From Synergistaceae bacterium (GTDB taxonomy: Bacteria; Synergistota; Synergistia; Synergistales; Synergistaceae): a stretch of 64,000 nt of DNA. The stretch covers positions 1 through 64,000 of the forward strand of contig JAUNJZ010000008.1 of NCBI GenBank assembly GCA_030533085.1, written 5' to 3'. The position numbers were made by a program, and so were the translations under genes. The notes under the pieces are model-generated. The model was given only the letters and a program-made list of their open reading frames with translations, searched no databases and was not told the origin of the DNA. Within the stretch, counting starts at the first letter, position 1. Each line of letters begins with the position of its first letter. Of this stretch, positions 17,813 through 26,275 are shown piece after piece.

Positions 17813-18550
17813 ATGGATGGAACTTTTCTTACTGCGGGAGATACTGCTGTTTCAGTAGAAGTTGGAAATGACATCAGCATTCCGACAAGCCAAAAAGTAA
17901 GTTTGCTGTTCAGAATGTTGCAGGCGGCAGGAATAGACGGCATCGTTGAGTTGTTGCCGGCCTACTGCTCCGTGACAATTCAGTACGATCCTTCGATTAT
18001 CCATCATGACGACCTTGTACAAAAGGTTAAAGGCGTGATGGACTCGGCAAGCACCAGGGAAGCCGGCCCTTCCGTGAGCGAGATGATGTGCGACATTCCC
18101 GTCCTGTATGGCGGAGAATATGGCTATGATATCCAGGAAGTGGCTGATTACCATAAAAAAACAGTCCAGGATATAATCGACATCCATTCGTCTCATGAAA
18201 ACTACACTTATATGCTTGGATTTGCGCCCGGGATGGGCTATCTCGGTTCGCAGAACGGCCTGCGTATGCCAAGGAGGAAAAGTCCGCGCTTAAGCGTCGA
18301 AGAAGGGTCGATAATAATCTGGGAAAATCAAAGCATAATATTCCCTATAACCGGTCCTACAGGCTGGAATGTCATAGGCAAGACCCCTGTGAAGATATTT
18401 GACATAAGCAAAAAGCAGCCGTTTTTGCTCAGCGCGGGGCTGTGGATCAAATTTTTCCCTGTCAACGAAGAAGAATACAGGGAGATTGCCAAACAGTCAG
18501 CCGAAGGCAAGTATCTCTGCAGATTTTATGACAGGAGGGCGGGAAAGTGA
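17813..18550 (+). CDS. pxpB: 5-oxoprolinase subunit B (KipI-like), copy 1
   Basis: A 245-residue protein of the allophanate-hydrolase subunit 1 (KipI/PxpB) family. Landmarks are DIPVLYGGEYGYDIQEVA (about residue 100), FAPGMGYLG (about residue 140) and ITGPTGWNVIGKTP (about residue 182). It forms the ATP-dependent 5-oxoprolinase with PxpA and PxpC. The ATG at 17813 follows TAGGAGG by 7 nt; a TTG 21 nt earlier has no site. Its stop overlaps the pxpC GTG by 4 nt (GTGA at 18547-18550), indicating translational coupling. Confidence 0.92.
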   Translation: MDGTFLTAGDTAVSVEVGNDISIPTSQKVSLLFRMLQAAGIDGIVELLPAYCSVTIQYDPSIIHHDDLVQKVKGVMDSASTREAGPSVSEMMCDIPVLYGGEYGYDIQEVADYHKKTVQDIIDIHSSHENYTYMLGFAPGMGYLGSQNGLRMPRRKSPRLSVEEGSIIIWENQSIIFPITGPTGWNVIGKTPVKIFDISKKQPFLLSAGLWIKFFPVNEEEYREIAKQSAEGKYLCRFYDRRAGK

Positions 18551-19575
18551 GCATCCTGTTCAAATCAGGCGGCGCTTTGACGACGGTTCAGGATCTCGGT
18601 CGTCAAGGCTGGCAGCAGTACGGAGTTCCGCTTGCAGGAGCGGTTGACCAGCGCTCTCTGCGCCTCGCTAATGTGCTTGTCGGCAATCCAGAGTCAGAGG
18701 CAGGGATCGAGACGACATTCATCGGTCCGATAATTGAGTTCAGGGAAGGCAACGTTTTCGCTGTGACCGGCGGAGACCTGGGAGCCGAGCTGAACGGCAG
18801 ACCGATTGAGCGTTACAAGGCAATTGCCGCTCACAAGGGAGACGTGCTTTCGTTTCGCGGGATGAAAGACAACGGAAGCAGAGCCTACATTGCCTTTGCG
18901 GGCGGGCTGGCGATAACGCCTGTTATGGGCAGCAAGTCGACATACCTCAGAAGCAGCTTCGGCGGGTTGGATGGCAGAAAACTGCGGACAGGCGACGAAA
19001 TAAAATTCCAAGCGCCCGTTGCCAACTTGCCCGATCTGGATTCCCGCAGGACGGAGCCGGAAACATTTCCGGCAGGGGAAGTAACAGTGCGCGCGGTTCG
19101 CGGACCGCAATCATCGGCATTTACCGAACGCGGCATTAAGACCTTTTTCACATCCGCATACAGGATTACAAACGAATTTGACCGAATGGGAGTTCGTCTT
19201 GAAGGAGAGAAGGTCGAACATGTCAAAGACGGCAACATGATCTCTGACGGTATTGTGTCAGGCTCTGTTCAAATTCCGACCAACGGGCTGCCAATAATAA
19301 TGCTTAGCGACCATCAGACAACAGGCGGGTACACCAAAATTGTGACTGTCGTATCAGTTGATATCCCGCTCATTGCCCAGAGCAGGCCGGGCTGCACGGT
19401 TCGTTTTAAGGAGGTAGACGTGACGACGGCGCAACAGTTGTTTATCGATGAAAAAAATTACGTAGAGAGATGCCGCGCCTCTTTCGGCAAGAGGCCGCCA
19501 ACGGACAAAGCGCGTACGCTTTCGATCAGGGTCAACGGGAAACAGTATATGGTTCAGATTGAGGAGATAATATAG
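18547..19575 (+). CDS. pxpC: 5-oxoprolinase subunit C (KipA-like), copy 1
   Basis: A 342-residue member of the allophanate-hydrolase subunit 2 (KipA/PxpC) family. Diagnostic segments are TTVQDLGRQGWQQYGVP near the N-terminus, FAGGLAITPVMGSKSTYLR (about residue 116) and IPTNGLPIIMLSDHQTTGGY (about residue 240). It starts at GTG overlapping pxpB. It lacks any biotin-carboxylase domain, so this is the stand-alone oxoprolinase subunit rather than a urea amidolyase piece. Confidence 0.92.
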   Translation: MSILFKSGGALTTVQDLGRQGWQQYGVPLAGAVDQRSLRLANVLVGNPESEAGIETTFIGPIIEFREGNVFAVTGGDLGAELNGRPIERYKAIAAHKGDVLSFRGMKDNGSRAYIAFAGGLAITPVMGSKSTYLRSSFGGLDGRKLRTGDEIKFQAPVANLPDLDSRRTEPETFPAGEVTVRAVRGPQSSAFTERGIKTFFTSAYRITNEFDRMGVRLEGEKVEHVKDGNMISDGIVSGSVQIPTNGLPIIMLSDHQTTGGYTKIVTVVSVDIPLIAQSRPGCTVRFKEVDVTTAQQLFIDEKNYVERCRASFGKRPPTDKARTLSIRVNGKQYMVQIEEII

Positions 19576-19674
19576 CCTCTTCGTGCCGGTCAGCAGCAGG
19601 CAAACACAGTGATTGACAGCTGCGGCTTCCAAGGCAGGCATAAAAAATATCAATATAACAAAGGAGGAACAAAA

Positions 19675-20481
19675 ATGCTGGATTTCAACACAGAGCCTTT
19701 CAGAAACACATCTCCGCGCGAGATGCGCAATCTTATCAGGGCCGGAGAGTGGACTTATCCTACGACCGGTCTTTGTAACGGCAATGTCCAATGTAACCTC
19801 ATTGTCCTTCCGAAAGACTGGGCTTATGATTTTCTGGTTTTTGCCCAGCGCAACCCGAAATCATGTCCCCTTCTTGACGTTACAGAGATAGGATCGCCAA
19901 AGCCGGTAATCATGGCAGAAGATTCAGATCTCCGCACAGACATACCCAAATACAGAGTATGGCGCGACGGCGTCGTGGTTGACGAGCCGACGGATGTCAT
20001 CAAATATTGGAGAGACGACCTTGTGGCATTTTTGACAGGATGCTCTTTCAGCTTTGAGAACGCTCTCGTGGAGAACTCGATACCCATGCGGCACATAGAT
20101 GACGGAACCAATGTGGCGGTATATATCACCAATATCCAATGCACGCCAGCAGGAAGATTGAGCGGCCCCATGGTTGTAAGCATGAGACCCGTGAGGAACG
20201 AGAAGGTTCCCGCCTCCGTCCTTTGCACCGGACGTTTCCCGTCAATGCACGGCGCCCCCGTGCATATAGGAGACCCGTCAGCTATCGGAATAAAGGATAT
20301 AAACAAAGTCGACTTCGGTGACCGCATCGAGGTCAAGGAAGGAGAAATGCCTGTATTCTGGGCATGCGGCGTCACTCCGCAGGCGGTAGTTATGAACAGC
20401 AAGCCTCCGTTTGCCATAACCCACGCCCCTGGATATATGTACATATCTGACAGGACTGATACCGAATATAGTGTGATGTAG
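19675..20481 (+). CDS. DUF1445 protein (YcsI / putative hydro-lyase; D-glutamate cyclase-like), copy 1
   Basis: A 268-residue DUF1445 protein. Conserved blocks visible are the N-terminal REMRNLIRAGEW, NVQCNLIVLPKDWAYDFL, GCSFSFENAL, GPMVVSMRP and FWACGVTPQAVVM. Bacterial members are labelled putative hydro-lyase, but the domain is shared with the animal mitochondrial D-glutamate cyclase, which forms 5-oxo-D-proline. Together with PxpABC this suggests it feeds or drains 5-oxoproline. The ATG at 19675 has AAAGGAGG 7 nt upstream. It is the last gene of the first cluster and has a near-equivalent copy at 21689. Confidence 0.85.
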   Translation: MLDFNTEPFRNTSPREMRNLIRAGEWTYPTTGLCNGNVQCNLIVLPKDWAYDFLVFAQRNPKSCPLLDVTEIGSPKPVIMAEDSDLRTDIPKYRVWRDGVVVDEPTDVIKYWRDDLVAFLTGCSFSFENALVENSIPMRHIDDGTNVAVYITNIQCTPAGRLSGPMVVSMRPVRNEKVPASVLCTGRFPSMHGAPVHIGDPSAIGIKDINKVDFGDRIEVKEGEMPVFWACGVTPQAVVMNSKPPFAITHAPGYMYISDRTDTEYSVM

Positions 20482-20522
20482 CCGGTTTGTTTATGTCTCG
20501 CTTCTCATAGGAGGACTGACGA

Positions 20523-20572
20523 AGGAAACTCAGAGCACGGCCGGAAGCGCCGCTTCTGAGTTTCCTGTCTTT
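20523..20572 (+). terminator. terminator after the first pxp cluster
   Basis: AGGAAACTCAG (20523-20533) pairs perfectly with CTGAGTTTCCT (20556-20566), followed by GTCTTTT. It lies 40 nt past the DUF1445 stop. Confidence 0.75.
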
Positions 20573-20681
20573 TGCAGGAGAGACTGAAAATATACGGCAG
20601 CCGATGAAAAAAACTATTCACATCTTATATCAGGCAAGCCTATAGAAATTACCACAAGCCCAAATTTTACGGAGGCAAGTC

Positions 20682-21386
20682 ATGGATCTCATAAAGGAAA
20701 AGGAAGAAAACAGTATGCAAAAGGAATTTGACGAAAAATACCGTTCAAGGTTTGAAAAGCTAAGCACGACGAACGTCTCGGACGCTCTTGACTCGCTCGG
20801 ACTAAAAGGCTCCACCTGCGGCATTCGTCCGATGATCGAGAGATGGCGCAAGGTTATTGGCACCGCAGTCACGATGAAGATGACTGCGGCTGGCGAGACA
20901 CCGCCGAAGACACACCTCGGAATGAACGCGATAGCCGCCTCCGTCCCCGGCAACGTAATCGTAATCGACAACGGAGGACGCCTCGACACTTCCTGCTGGG
21001 GCGGGATACTTGCGAACGGCGCGAAGAAGAAGGGCGTCGTTGGAACTCTTATTGACGGCGCGTGCCGTGACCTTGACGACTGCATCGACGCCGACTACAT
21101 CGTCTACGCAAGAGGAACTGTTGTCGCCACTGCAAGAGGGCGCATTATCGAGGAGAGCACGAACACGATGATCCAATTCGGCGGCGTTCAGGTGCGCCCC
21201 GGCGACGTTGTTATGGGCGACTCAAGCGGCGTTGTCGTCGTTCCGTGGGAGCACGTCGAGGAAGTCCTCGCGAAGGCGGAGCAGCTTTACGCGAAGGAAG
21301 AGTCGATGGTCAACGAAATCCTCGCCGGAGCCGACATAATCGAAGTCGACCACAAGTACGGCTACAACAAGATGCTCCAAAAGTAG
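20682..21386 (+). CDS. RraA-family aldolase (4-hydroxy-4-methyl-2-oxoglutarate aldolase-like)
   Basis: A 234-residue RraA/HMG-aldolase family protein. The catalytic core GGRLDTSCWGGILANGAKK and GTLIDGACRDLDD (about residues 97-130) carries the Arg and Asp that bind pyruvate enolate and the divalent metal. Members cleave 4-hydroxy-4-methyl-2-oxoglutarate or decarboxylate oxaloacetate; some instead inhibit RNase E. A start at 20682 is favoured by TACGGAGG; a second ATG 33 nt on lacks a site. It follows a terminator and stands alone, with its own terminator at 21616. Confidence 0.87.
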   Translation: MDLIKEKEENSMQKEFDEKYRSRFEKLSTTNVSDALDSLGLKGSTCGIRPMIERWRKVIGTAVTMKMTAAGETPPKTHLGMNAIAASVPGNVIVIDNGGRLDTSCWGGILANGAKKKGVVGTLIDGACRDLDDCIDADYIVYARGTVVATARGRIIEESTNTMIQFGGVQVRPGDVVMGDSSGVVVVPWEHVEEVLAKAEQLYAKEESMVNEILAGADIIEVDHKYGYNKMLQK

Positions 21387-21492
21387 CGCTAAGCAGGATA
21401 GAATAGGCAAAGAATAACAAGTGAAAGAGACAACATAGAAGAACAAATCCGATAAATGCCTGGTATGAAGCACTTCAGGCCGCTATACCCGC

Positions 21493-21615
21493 ATAATTTT
21501 GTATCGAATCCTGTTTCTTGCGAGCCATAAACCTCGTTGATCTCTGTTTTGCCGTAGACGACAAGCCGCGTCAGAAGCTCTAAAGCTTCTCGCGGCGTAT
21601 AGTATTCGCCGCGGC
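21493..21615 (-). pseudogene. remnant of a type I restriction-modification methyltransferase gene (hsdM)
   Basis: Minus-strand translation gives RRGEYYTPREALELLTRLVV, then YGKTEINEVYG, matching the HsdM region GE[Y/F][Y/F]TP that leads into the AdoMet motif (IYDPxxGSG). Here the glycine-rich loop is already degenerate (GSQETGF) and there is no start or remaining gene, so only about 40 codons survive. The fragment abuts the rraA terminator. The rest of 21387-21688 shows no gene. Confidence 0.45.
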
Positions 21616-21672
21616 GACGGGAGCCGGCGCGCCTTGCACGCTGCCGGCTCCCGTCTGTCAGAGTTTTTCTTA
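21616..21672 (+). terminator. strong terminator between rraA-like gene and the second pxp cluster
   Basis: GACGGGAGCCGGC (21616-21628) pairs perfectly with GCCGGCTCCCGTC (21643-21655); a T-rich tract (AGTTTTTCTT) follows about 5 nt later. It can also stop minus-strand transcripts from the convergent cluster. Confidence 0.75.
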
Positions 21673-21688
21673 CTTTCTTCTGTTCTGT

Positions 21689-22498
21689 TTAAAATACAGC
21701 GTAGTCCACGTCTTTTGGGTCGCCTATGAACATGTGGCCGGGGGCGTGGGTTATTGCGAAGGGCGGTTTGCTTTTCATGAGCACCGCCTGCGGGGTGACA
21801 CCGCAGGCCCAGAATACCGGCGTTTCGCCTTCGCGTATTTCCACCGCGTCGCCGAAGTCAGGTTTGTTTACATCTTTGATGCCGATGGCGGCGGGGTCGC
21901 CTATATGCACCGGCGCGCCGTGGACTGCCGGGAAGCGCCCTGTCGCAAGGACGGCTTTCGGTACCTGTTCATGTTTGACGGGGCGCATACTGACTACCAT
22001 CGGCCCGCTGAGCCGTCCAGCGGGGCGGTTCTGGATGTTTGTGATGTACATCGGAACGTTGCGGTTCATGTCGATGTGTCTTATTGGGATTCCGGCCTCA
22101 AGCAGCGCCCCCTCAAAGCTGAATGAGCAGCCGAGAAGGAAGGCGACAAGGTCATCTTTCCAGTATTTCACAACGTCCTCCGGCTCGTCGGTAAGTTCGC
22201 CGTTTTCCCAGACGCGGTATTTCGGCATGTCGGTGCGCACATCTGAGCCTGGGGCGATTATTTTCGCTTCCCACTCTCCCGGCTCCGTTATGTCGAGTAT
22301 CGGGCAGGGCTTTGGGTTGCGCTGGGCGAATACGAGAAAATCGTAGGCCCATTCTTTTGGCAGGACTATCATGTTGGCCTGCACATGGCAGCGGCAGAGG
22401 CCGGAGGTTGGGTATTTCCAGTCTCCCTCTCTTATCAGCCGGCGCATTTCCTGCGGCTGCGCGGAATGGAACGGCGCTACGTCAAATGGCAATGTCAT
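21689..22498 (-). CDS. DUF1445 protein (YcsI / putative hydro-lyase; D-glutamate cyclase-like), copy 2
   Basis: A 269-residue DUF1445 protein very similar along its whole length to the product of 19675-20481 (shared VLPK-WAYDFLVFAQRNPK, GCSFSFE-AL, GPMVVSMRPV and FWACGVTPQAV blocks). The ATG at 22498 has AAGGAGG 10 nt upstream and overlaps the pxpA stop by 4 nt, which rules out the longer frame. It is the last gene of a minus-strand pxpB-pxpC-pxpA-DUF1445 operon. The proposed role is the same: making or consuming 5-oxoproline. Confidence 0.85.
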   Translation of the reverse strand: MTLPFDVAPFHSAQPQEMRRLIREGDWKYPTSGLCRCHVQANMIVLPKEWAYDFLVFAQRNPKPCPILDITEPGEWEAKIIAPGSDVRTDMPKYRVWENGELTDEPEDVVKYWKDDLVAFLLGCSFSFEGALLEAGIPIRHIDMNRNVPMYITNIQNRPAGRLSGPMVVSMRPVKHEQVPKAVLATGRFPAVHGAPVHIGDPAAIGIKDVNKPDFGDAVEIREGETPVFWACGVTPQAVLMKSKPPFAITHAPGHMFIGDPKDVDYAVF

Positions 22499-23268
22499 CC
22501 AAATACGACCTCCTTCAGGCTGGTAACTTTTACTCCGGCGGCTTCGAGCGCGGAACGGACGGCTTTCGCCATTTCCACCGCTTCTGGGGTGTCGCCGTGC
22601 ATACATATTGACTGTGGGCGGAAGTTTATTATCGTGCCGTCCGCGGCTTCGACTGTCCCCTCTGTCACCATGCGGACGACGCGCCTTGCGGCCGCTTCGA
22701 CGTCGTGTATGACCGCTCCGGGCTGCGAACGCGGGACGAGCGATCCGTCGGGCATGTAGCCGCGGTCCGCGAAGGCTTCCGCCGCGAATGGGACGCCTGT
22801 CTCTTTCGCGGCTTTTTCAAATTCAGAGTTTGCAAGTCCCATGAGGATTATATCTTTTCCAGCGTCTTTGACGGCCCGGGCTATCGCTTTCGCGAGCGCA
22901 GGATCTTTGGCGGCCTGGTTGTACATAGCGCCGTGCGGCTTCACATGCTGGAGGCTGAGGCAGTTCGCTTCGCAGAAGGCTTTTAGCGCCCCTATCTGGT
23001 AGAGGCAGTCCGCGTATTCTTCGTCGGGGGTGCATTTCATGTTCCTACGGCCAAAGCCGACGAGGTCTGGGTAGCCAGGGTGCGCGCCGGCCGCGACTCC
23101 TTTTTTCGCGCAGTTTTCGAGCGTCTTTTTCATTACAAGCGGGTCTCCTGCATGGAAGCCGCAGGCGACGTTCGCCGATGTGACGGCTTCCATTATCGCC
23201 GGGTCGTCTCCCATTTTATAGGCGCCGAAGCTTTCTCCGATGTCGCTGTTAAGGTCTATCATGTACAT
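22495..23268 (-). CDS. pxpA: 5-oxoprolinase subunit A (LamB/YcsF family), copy 2
   Basis: A 257-residue LamB/YcsF protein ([50 protein letters not shown]). It has the canonical Phe in CGFHAGD, where copy 1 has Trp, and His-Val-Lys-Pro-His, where copy 1 has Leu-Lys-Ala; this copy is the more standard one. Two ATGs six bases apart are possible; GGAG favours the second (23262), GGGAG the first. The operon order is pxpB, pxpC, pxpA, DUF1445 without the transporter. Confidence 0.93.
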   Translation of the reverse strand: MYMIDLNSDIGESFGAYKMGDDPAIMEAVTSANVACGFHAGDPLVMKKTLENCAKKGVAAGAHPGYPDLVGFGRRNMKCTPDEEYADCLYQIGALKAFCEANCLSLQHVKPHGAMYNQAAKDPALAKAIARAVKDAGKDIILMGLANSEFEKAAKETGVPFAAEAFADRGYMPDGSLVPRSQPGAVIHDVEAAARRVVRMVTEGTVEAADGTIINFRPQSICMHGDTPEAVEMAKAVRSALEAAGVKVTSLKEVVFG

Positions 23269-23294
23269 CTCCGATCACTCCCTTTTCTTTATAT

Positions 23295-24338
23295 TTATAT
23301 TTCTTCACAGTTTATTTCGTAGGTTTTTCCCTCAAGCGTGAGTTTGAAGCGTCCGGACAGCGGCGCGGCGGAGCGCGATATGTATGATAGGCGCAGCTCT
23401 TTCGCGCGTCTGACGCTTTCGGCTATTTTGCGCAGCTCCCGCACTCCTTCTTCTGTCTCAGCCCTGCGGAAGCGCACTTTCATGCCGGGCATTTTCTGGA
23501 CAAGCGCCTCTATTGAGAGCGGGGTGAGGACGCCCGCTTTCGTGTAGCCGCCTGTGGTCTGGCGGTCGGCGAGCATGATTATCGGCATTCCGTGCCCCGG
23601 TATCTGCACCGCGCCGAGCGGTATGCCGTCCGATACTATGTCCGCCCCTTTTTCCGTGTGTCCTACTTTCGGCCCGTCAAGGCGGCAGCCCATTCTGTCT
23701 GATTCGGCGCTGATGAGGTATTCCGATTCAAAGAGCGTTTTTTTGCCCTCTTCGGTGAAGGCGTCTTCCTGCAATCCGACGGTGAGCGCGAGCGGAGCGT
23801 CCGGCGGAAGGGCGGGGTTCAGCTCTTCCGGGAGGCGGAGGCCGTCGAGACGTTTCCAGAGCGGGGCGGGCGTTCCCACTTGCAGCAGGTCGCCGCTTTT
23901 GAGGGCGCGTCCTTCCATGCCGCCTATTTTCGCGCGCATGTAGGTGGAGCGGCTGTTCATCACCACGGGGACGTCAACGCCGCCGGCGAAGCAGAGACAG
24001 CCGCGGCAGCCCGCGCCTTTCGCCCCGCTGAATGAGATGACGTCTCCATCTCTGAGCACGACGGCGCGCCATGAGCCTATTCCCCTGCCGTTGACGGAGA
24101 ATCCAAGCTCCGCGCCGGCAAAGATCGCCGCCCCTTCCCCTCTGATTTCGATTTCCGGCCCCAGCAGCGTCACTTCAAGCGCCGCCGCGTCTTCCGGGTT
24201 TCCGAGCAGCGCGTTGCCTATGCGCAGCGCGGGAAGATCCATCGCTCCGGCCACCGGCACGCCGCTGGACTGATAGCCCCAGCGTCCGAGGTCTTGCACG
24301 GAGGTGAGCATTCCGGCTTTTTTTATTATCAGTTCCAT
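23295..24338 (-). CDS. pxpC: 5-oxoprolinase subunit C (KipA-like), copy 2
   Basis: A 347-residue allophanate-hydrolase subunit 2 family protein starting ELIIKKAGMLTSVQDLGRWG. Later blocks CFAGGVDVPVVMNSRSTYMR and IPGHGMPIIMLADRQTTGGY match copy 1. Its start is 1 nt after the pxpB stop, so the genes are tightly coupled. Base composition is richer in G+C than copy 1, so the two clusters probably did not arise by a recent duplication. Confidence 0.92.
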   Translation of the reverse strand: MELIIKKAGMLTSVQDLGRWGYQSSGVPVAGAMDLPALRIGNALLGNPEDAAALEVTLLGPEIEIRGEGAAIFAGAELGFSVNGRGIGSWRAVVLRDGDVISFSGAKGAGCRGCLCFAGGVDVPVVMNSRSTYMRAKIGGMEGRALKSGDLLQVGTPAPLWKRLDGLRLPEELNPALPPDAPLALTVGLQEDAFTEEGKKTLFESEYLISAESDRMGCRLDGPKVGHTEKGADIVSDGIPLGAVQIPGHGMPIIMLADRQTTGGYTKAGVLTPLSIEALVQKMPGMKVRFRRAETEEGVRELRKIAESVRRAKELRLSYISRSAAPLSGRFKLTLEGKTYEINCEEI

Positions 24339-24339
24339 T

Positions 24340-25083
24340 TTATTTCGCCTCCGTTATGACCGGTACGTAAAGTCCCGCCGCCACTTCGGCTTCTATTTTT
24401 TTGTATTGATCTTCGTCTACCGGAACGAAGCGCACTTCGTAGCCGGCCTCTATCAGCGTTGGGCGCGAGGCCTCCGGCGTGAAGAGGCGCAGCGGGGTGC
24501 GTCCTATAAGCTGCCAGCCTCCCGGGCTGTCTATCGGGTAGATGCCCGTCTGTTTTCCCGCTATGCCGACGCCGCCGCCTTTTATGACTGTGCGCGGGTT
24601 GGCGAGGCGCGGGGCGGCTATGCTTTCGTCCATGCCGCCGAGGTAGGCGAAGCCCGGCATGAAGCCTATCATATAGCAGTGGCAGGAGACGGCGCTGTGG
24701 CGGCGTATGACCTCTTCTTCGGATATTCCGGCATGCCGCGCGACGTTGGCGATGTCAGGGCCGTATTCGCCTCCGTAGCAGACGGGGATCTCTATTTCCG
24801 TATTCGCCGCGCCGTCATTTTCGCCGCCGCCCCGCGGGGCGCTTTTCGCGGCGGCTATTACCTCTTCCGCGCTGACTGCCGTCGGATCGAAGTAGACGGC
24901 CAGTGAGCGGTAGGTCGGCAGACATTCCACGATGGGAATATCTTTCCTGCTCATAAGATATTTTTTCAGATTCATCACAGCGTCGTTCGCGCCGCGGTCT
25001 ATCTCGTCCGCAAATTCTACGACGAGGCAGGATTCTCCCGCGTTGAGATATTTTGGTTCGTTAAGATATACCGACACAGACAT
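24340..25083 (-). CDS. pxpB: 5-oxoprolinase subunit B (KipI-like), copy 2
   Basis: A 247-residue KipI/PxpB protein. Landmarks are EIPVCYGGEYGPDIANVA, GFMPGFAYLGGMD (the standard MPGF box, which copy 1 has as APGM) and PIDSPGGWQLIGRTPL. It is the first gene of the minus-strand cluster. The ATG at 25083 follows AAAGGGG by only 2-3 nt, which is tight; a GTG just before it is no better. A hairpin with a T-run lies immediately upstream in the leader. Confidence 0.9.
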   Translation of the reverse strand: MSVSVYLNEPKYLNAGESCLVVEFADEIDRGANDAVMNLKKYLMSRKDIPIVECLPTYRSLAVYFDPTAVSAEEVIAAAKSAPRGGGENDGAANTEIEIPVCYGGEYGPDIANVARHAGISEEEVIRRHSAVSCHCYMIGFMPGFAYLGGMDESIAAPRLANPRTVIKGGGVGIAGKQTGIYPIDSPGGWQLIGRTPLRLFTPEASRPTLIEAGYEVRFVPVDEDQYKKIEAEVAAGLYVPVITEAK

Positions 25084-25092
25084 CACCCCTTT

Positions 25093-25119
25093 GATAAAAG
25101 AGGAGCGCTGAGGCTCCTC
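25093..25119 (-). promoter_or_regulatory. hairpin with U-tract in the leader of the second pxp operon
   Basis: On the minus strand AGGAGC, a short loop and GCTCCT form a hairpin, followed by CTTTTATC, about 15-35 nt before the pxpB start. Structurally it is a small intrinsic terminator placed inside a leader, so it could act as an attenuator, or insulate the operon from upstream transcription. No recognisable riboswitch accompanies it. Confidence 0.35.
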
Positions 25120-25246
25120 CCTGATTTTACCCTTTGCGGCATTTTTCCGCTATGAGAAGAGTTTCATTATTCCGGTTTCCGCACAGCGCGCAAAGCGTGC
25201 TAAAATGCACAGATAAAACATAGAGAACGGAAGGGAGTGAAGCCGC

Positions 25247-26254
25247 GTGAAAAAATTTTACCTGTTGCTCGCAGCCGCGCTTCTTGCTCTCGCCCCCGAT
25301 ACGGCGAGGGCGGCGGAGCTGGCTTTCACGCGCTGGGGCGGAGACGGCGAATATTACGTCTGGCACTTCGATACAAAGAGCGGAAAAGAGAGCAGGCGCG
25401 TGAAGGGCTACGACCCTGAGATACATCCGGCCGGCGGCGTTATCGTCTATACGCGCTATGATAAGGACGGCGGGCGGCGCGTCGCTTTTTGTTCCTCTGA
25501 TAAAAAGACGCAGGACGCGGCCTCCGGTTATATTGCACGTAAGATGAAGGAAAAAGGCTTTATACCCAACGATTACGGGGCGCGATGGTCGCCTGACGGG
25601 CGCTGGCTGCTTTTCAGCCGTTTTGCGGATGGCGAACGCTGGACGCCGGTGATTCTCTCTCCGATAATCTACAAAGGAGGCTCAACCCCCGAATTTTCCC
25701 CGGCGGCGCAAAACGGAGCAGATGGCGGCGACTTTTTCTCGCCCTTTTGGTCGCATGACTCAAAAGCCTTTTTTGTCTCCGATTTGAATGCCGTACATAG
25801 ATTTTCCGCCGTTTACGGCCATCCGCCTAAGCTGGAAGAGAGTATCCCCTTTGAGCGGATCTTGCCATCGGAGAATATCATTATCAGCAGCGCGACGCGC
25901 TTCAGCGTCTCGGCGGACGGCTCGGCCTGGCTCTTCGCTGCGGAGGCCGGAGGCGAAGAGTGCGCTTTCTGCGCCGCCGCGGGCAATCCCGCGAATACGA
26001 AGGGTGTGCTTTTCATTTACCGTCCTGGCGGCGGCGCGGCGGCGGAGCGGGTCGATACGGGCGGACTCTGCGTCGCGGACGCGGCGTGGCTGGGCAGCGA
26101 GATCGTCTTTTCCGCCCACTCTCCTATGGAAAAAAAGTCGCGCGCGAATTCCGCGAATCTTTACGATATTTACCGGATGAAGCAGGGGGGCAAGCCGCGA
26201 AAGATAATCAATAACGGTCAGAATGTCAGCGCATCGAGAGAGGCCGCGAATTAA
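25247..26254 (+). CDS. secreted TolB-like beta-propeller protein
   Basis: A 335-residue protein starting at GTG after AAGGGAGTG, with a Sec signal peptide (LLLAAALLALAPDTARA, cleavage near residue 22). Repeats resembling PD40/WD40 blades are visible: GYDPEIHPAGGVIVYTRYD, RWSPDGRWLLFSRFADG, FWSHDSKAFFVSDL and FSVSADGSAWLFAAE. It is therefore a periplasmic propeller, perhaps for protein or cell-wall binding. It lacks the TolB N-terminal domain and has no Tol-Pal neighbours. Function unknown. A GEECAFCAA segment adds a CxxC pair. Confidence 0.75.
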   Translation: MKKFYLLLAAALLALAPDTARAAELAFTRWGGDGEYYVWHFDTKSGKESRRVKGYDPEIHPAGGVIVYTRYDKDGGRRVAFCSSDKKTQDAASGYIARKMKEKGFIPNDYGARWSPDGRWLLFSRFADGERWTPVILSPIIYKGGSTPEFSPAAQNGADGGDFFSPFWSHDSKAFFVSDLNAVHRFSAVYGHPPKLEESIPFERILPSENIIISSATRFSVSADGSAWLFAAEAGGEECAFCAAAGNPANTKGVLFIYRPGGGAAAERVDTGGLCVADAAWLGSEIVFSAHSPMEKKSRANSANLYDIYRMKQGGKPRKIINNGQNVSASREAAN

Positions 26255-26275
26255 GCTAATATATAAGCAGCGACA

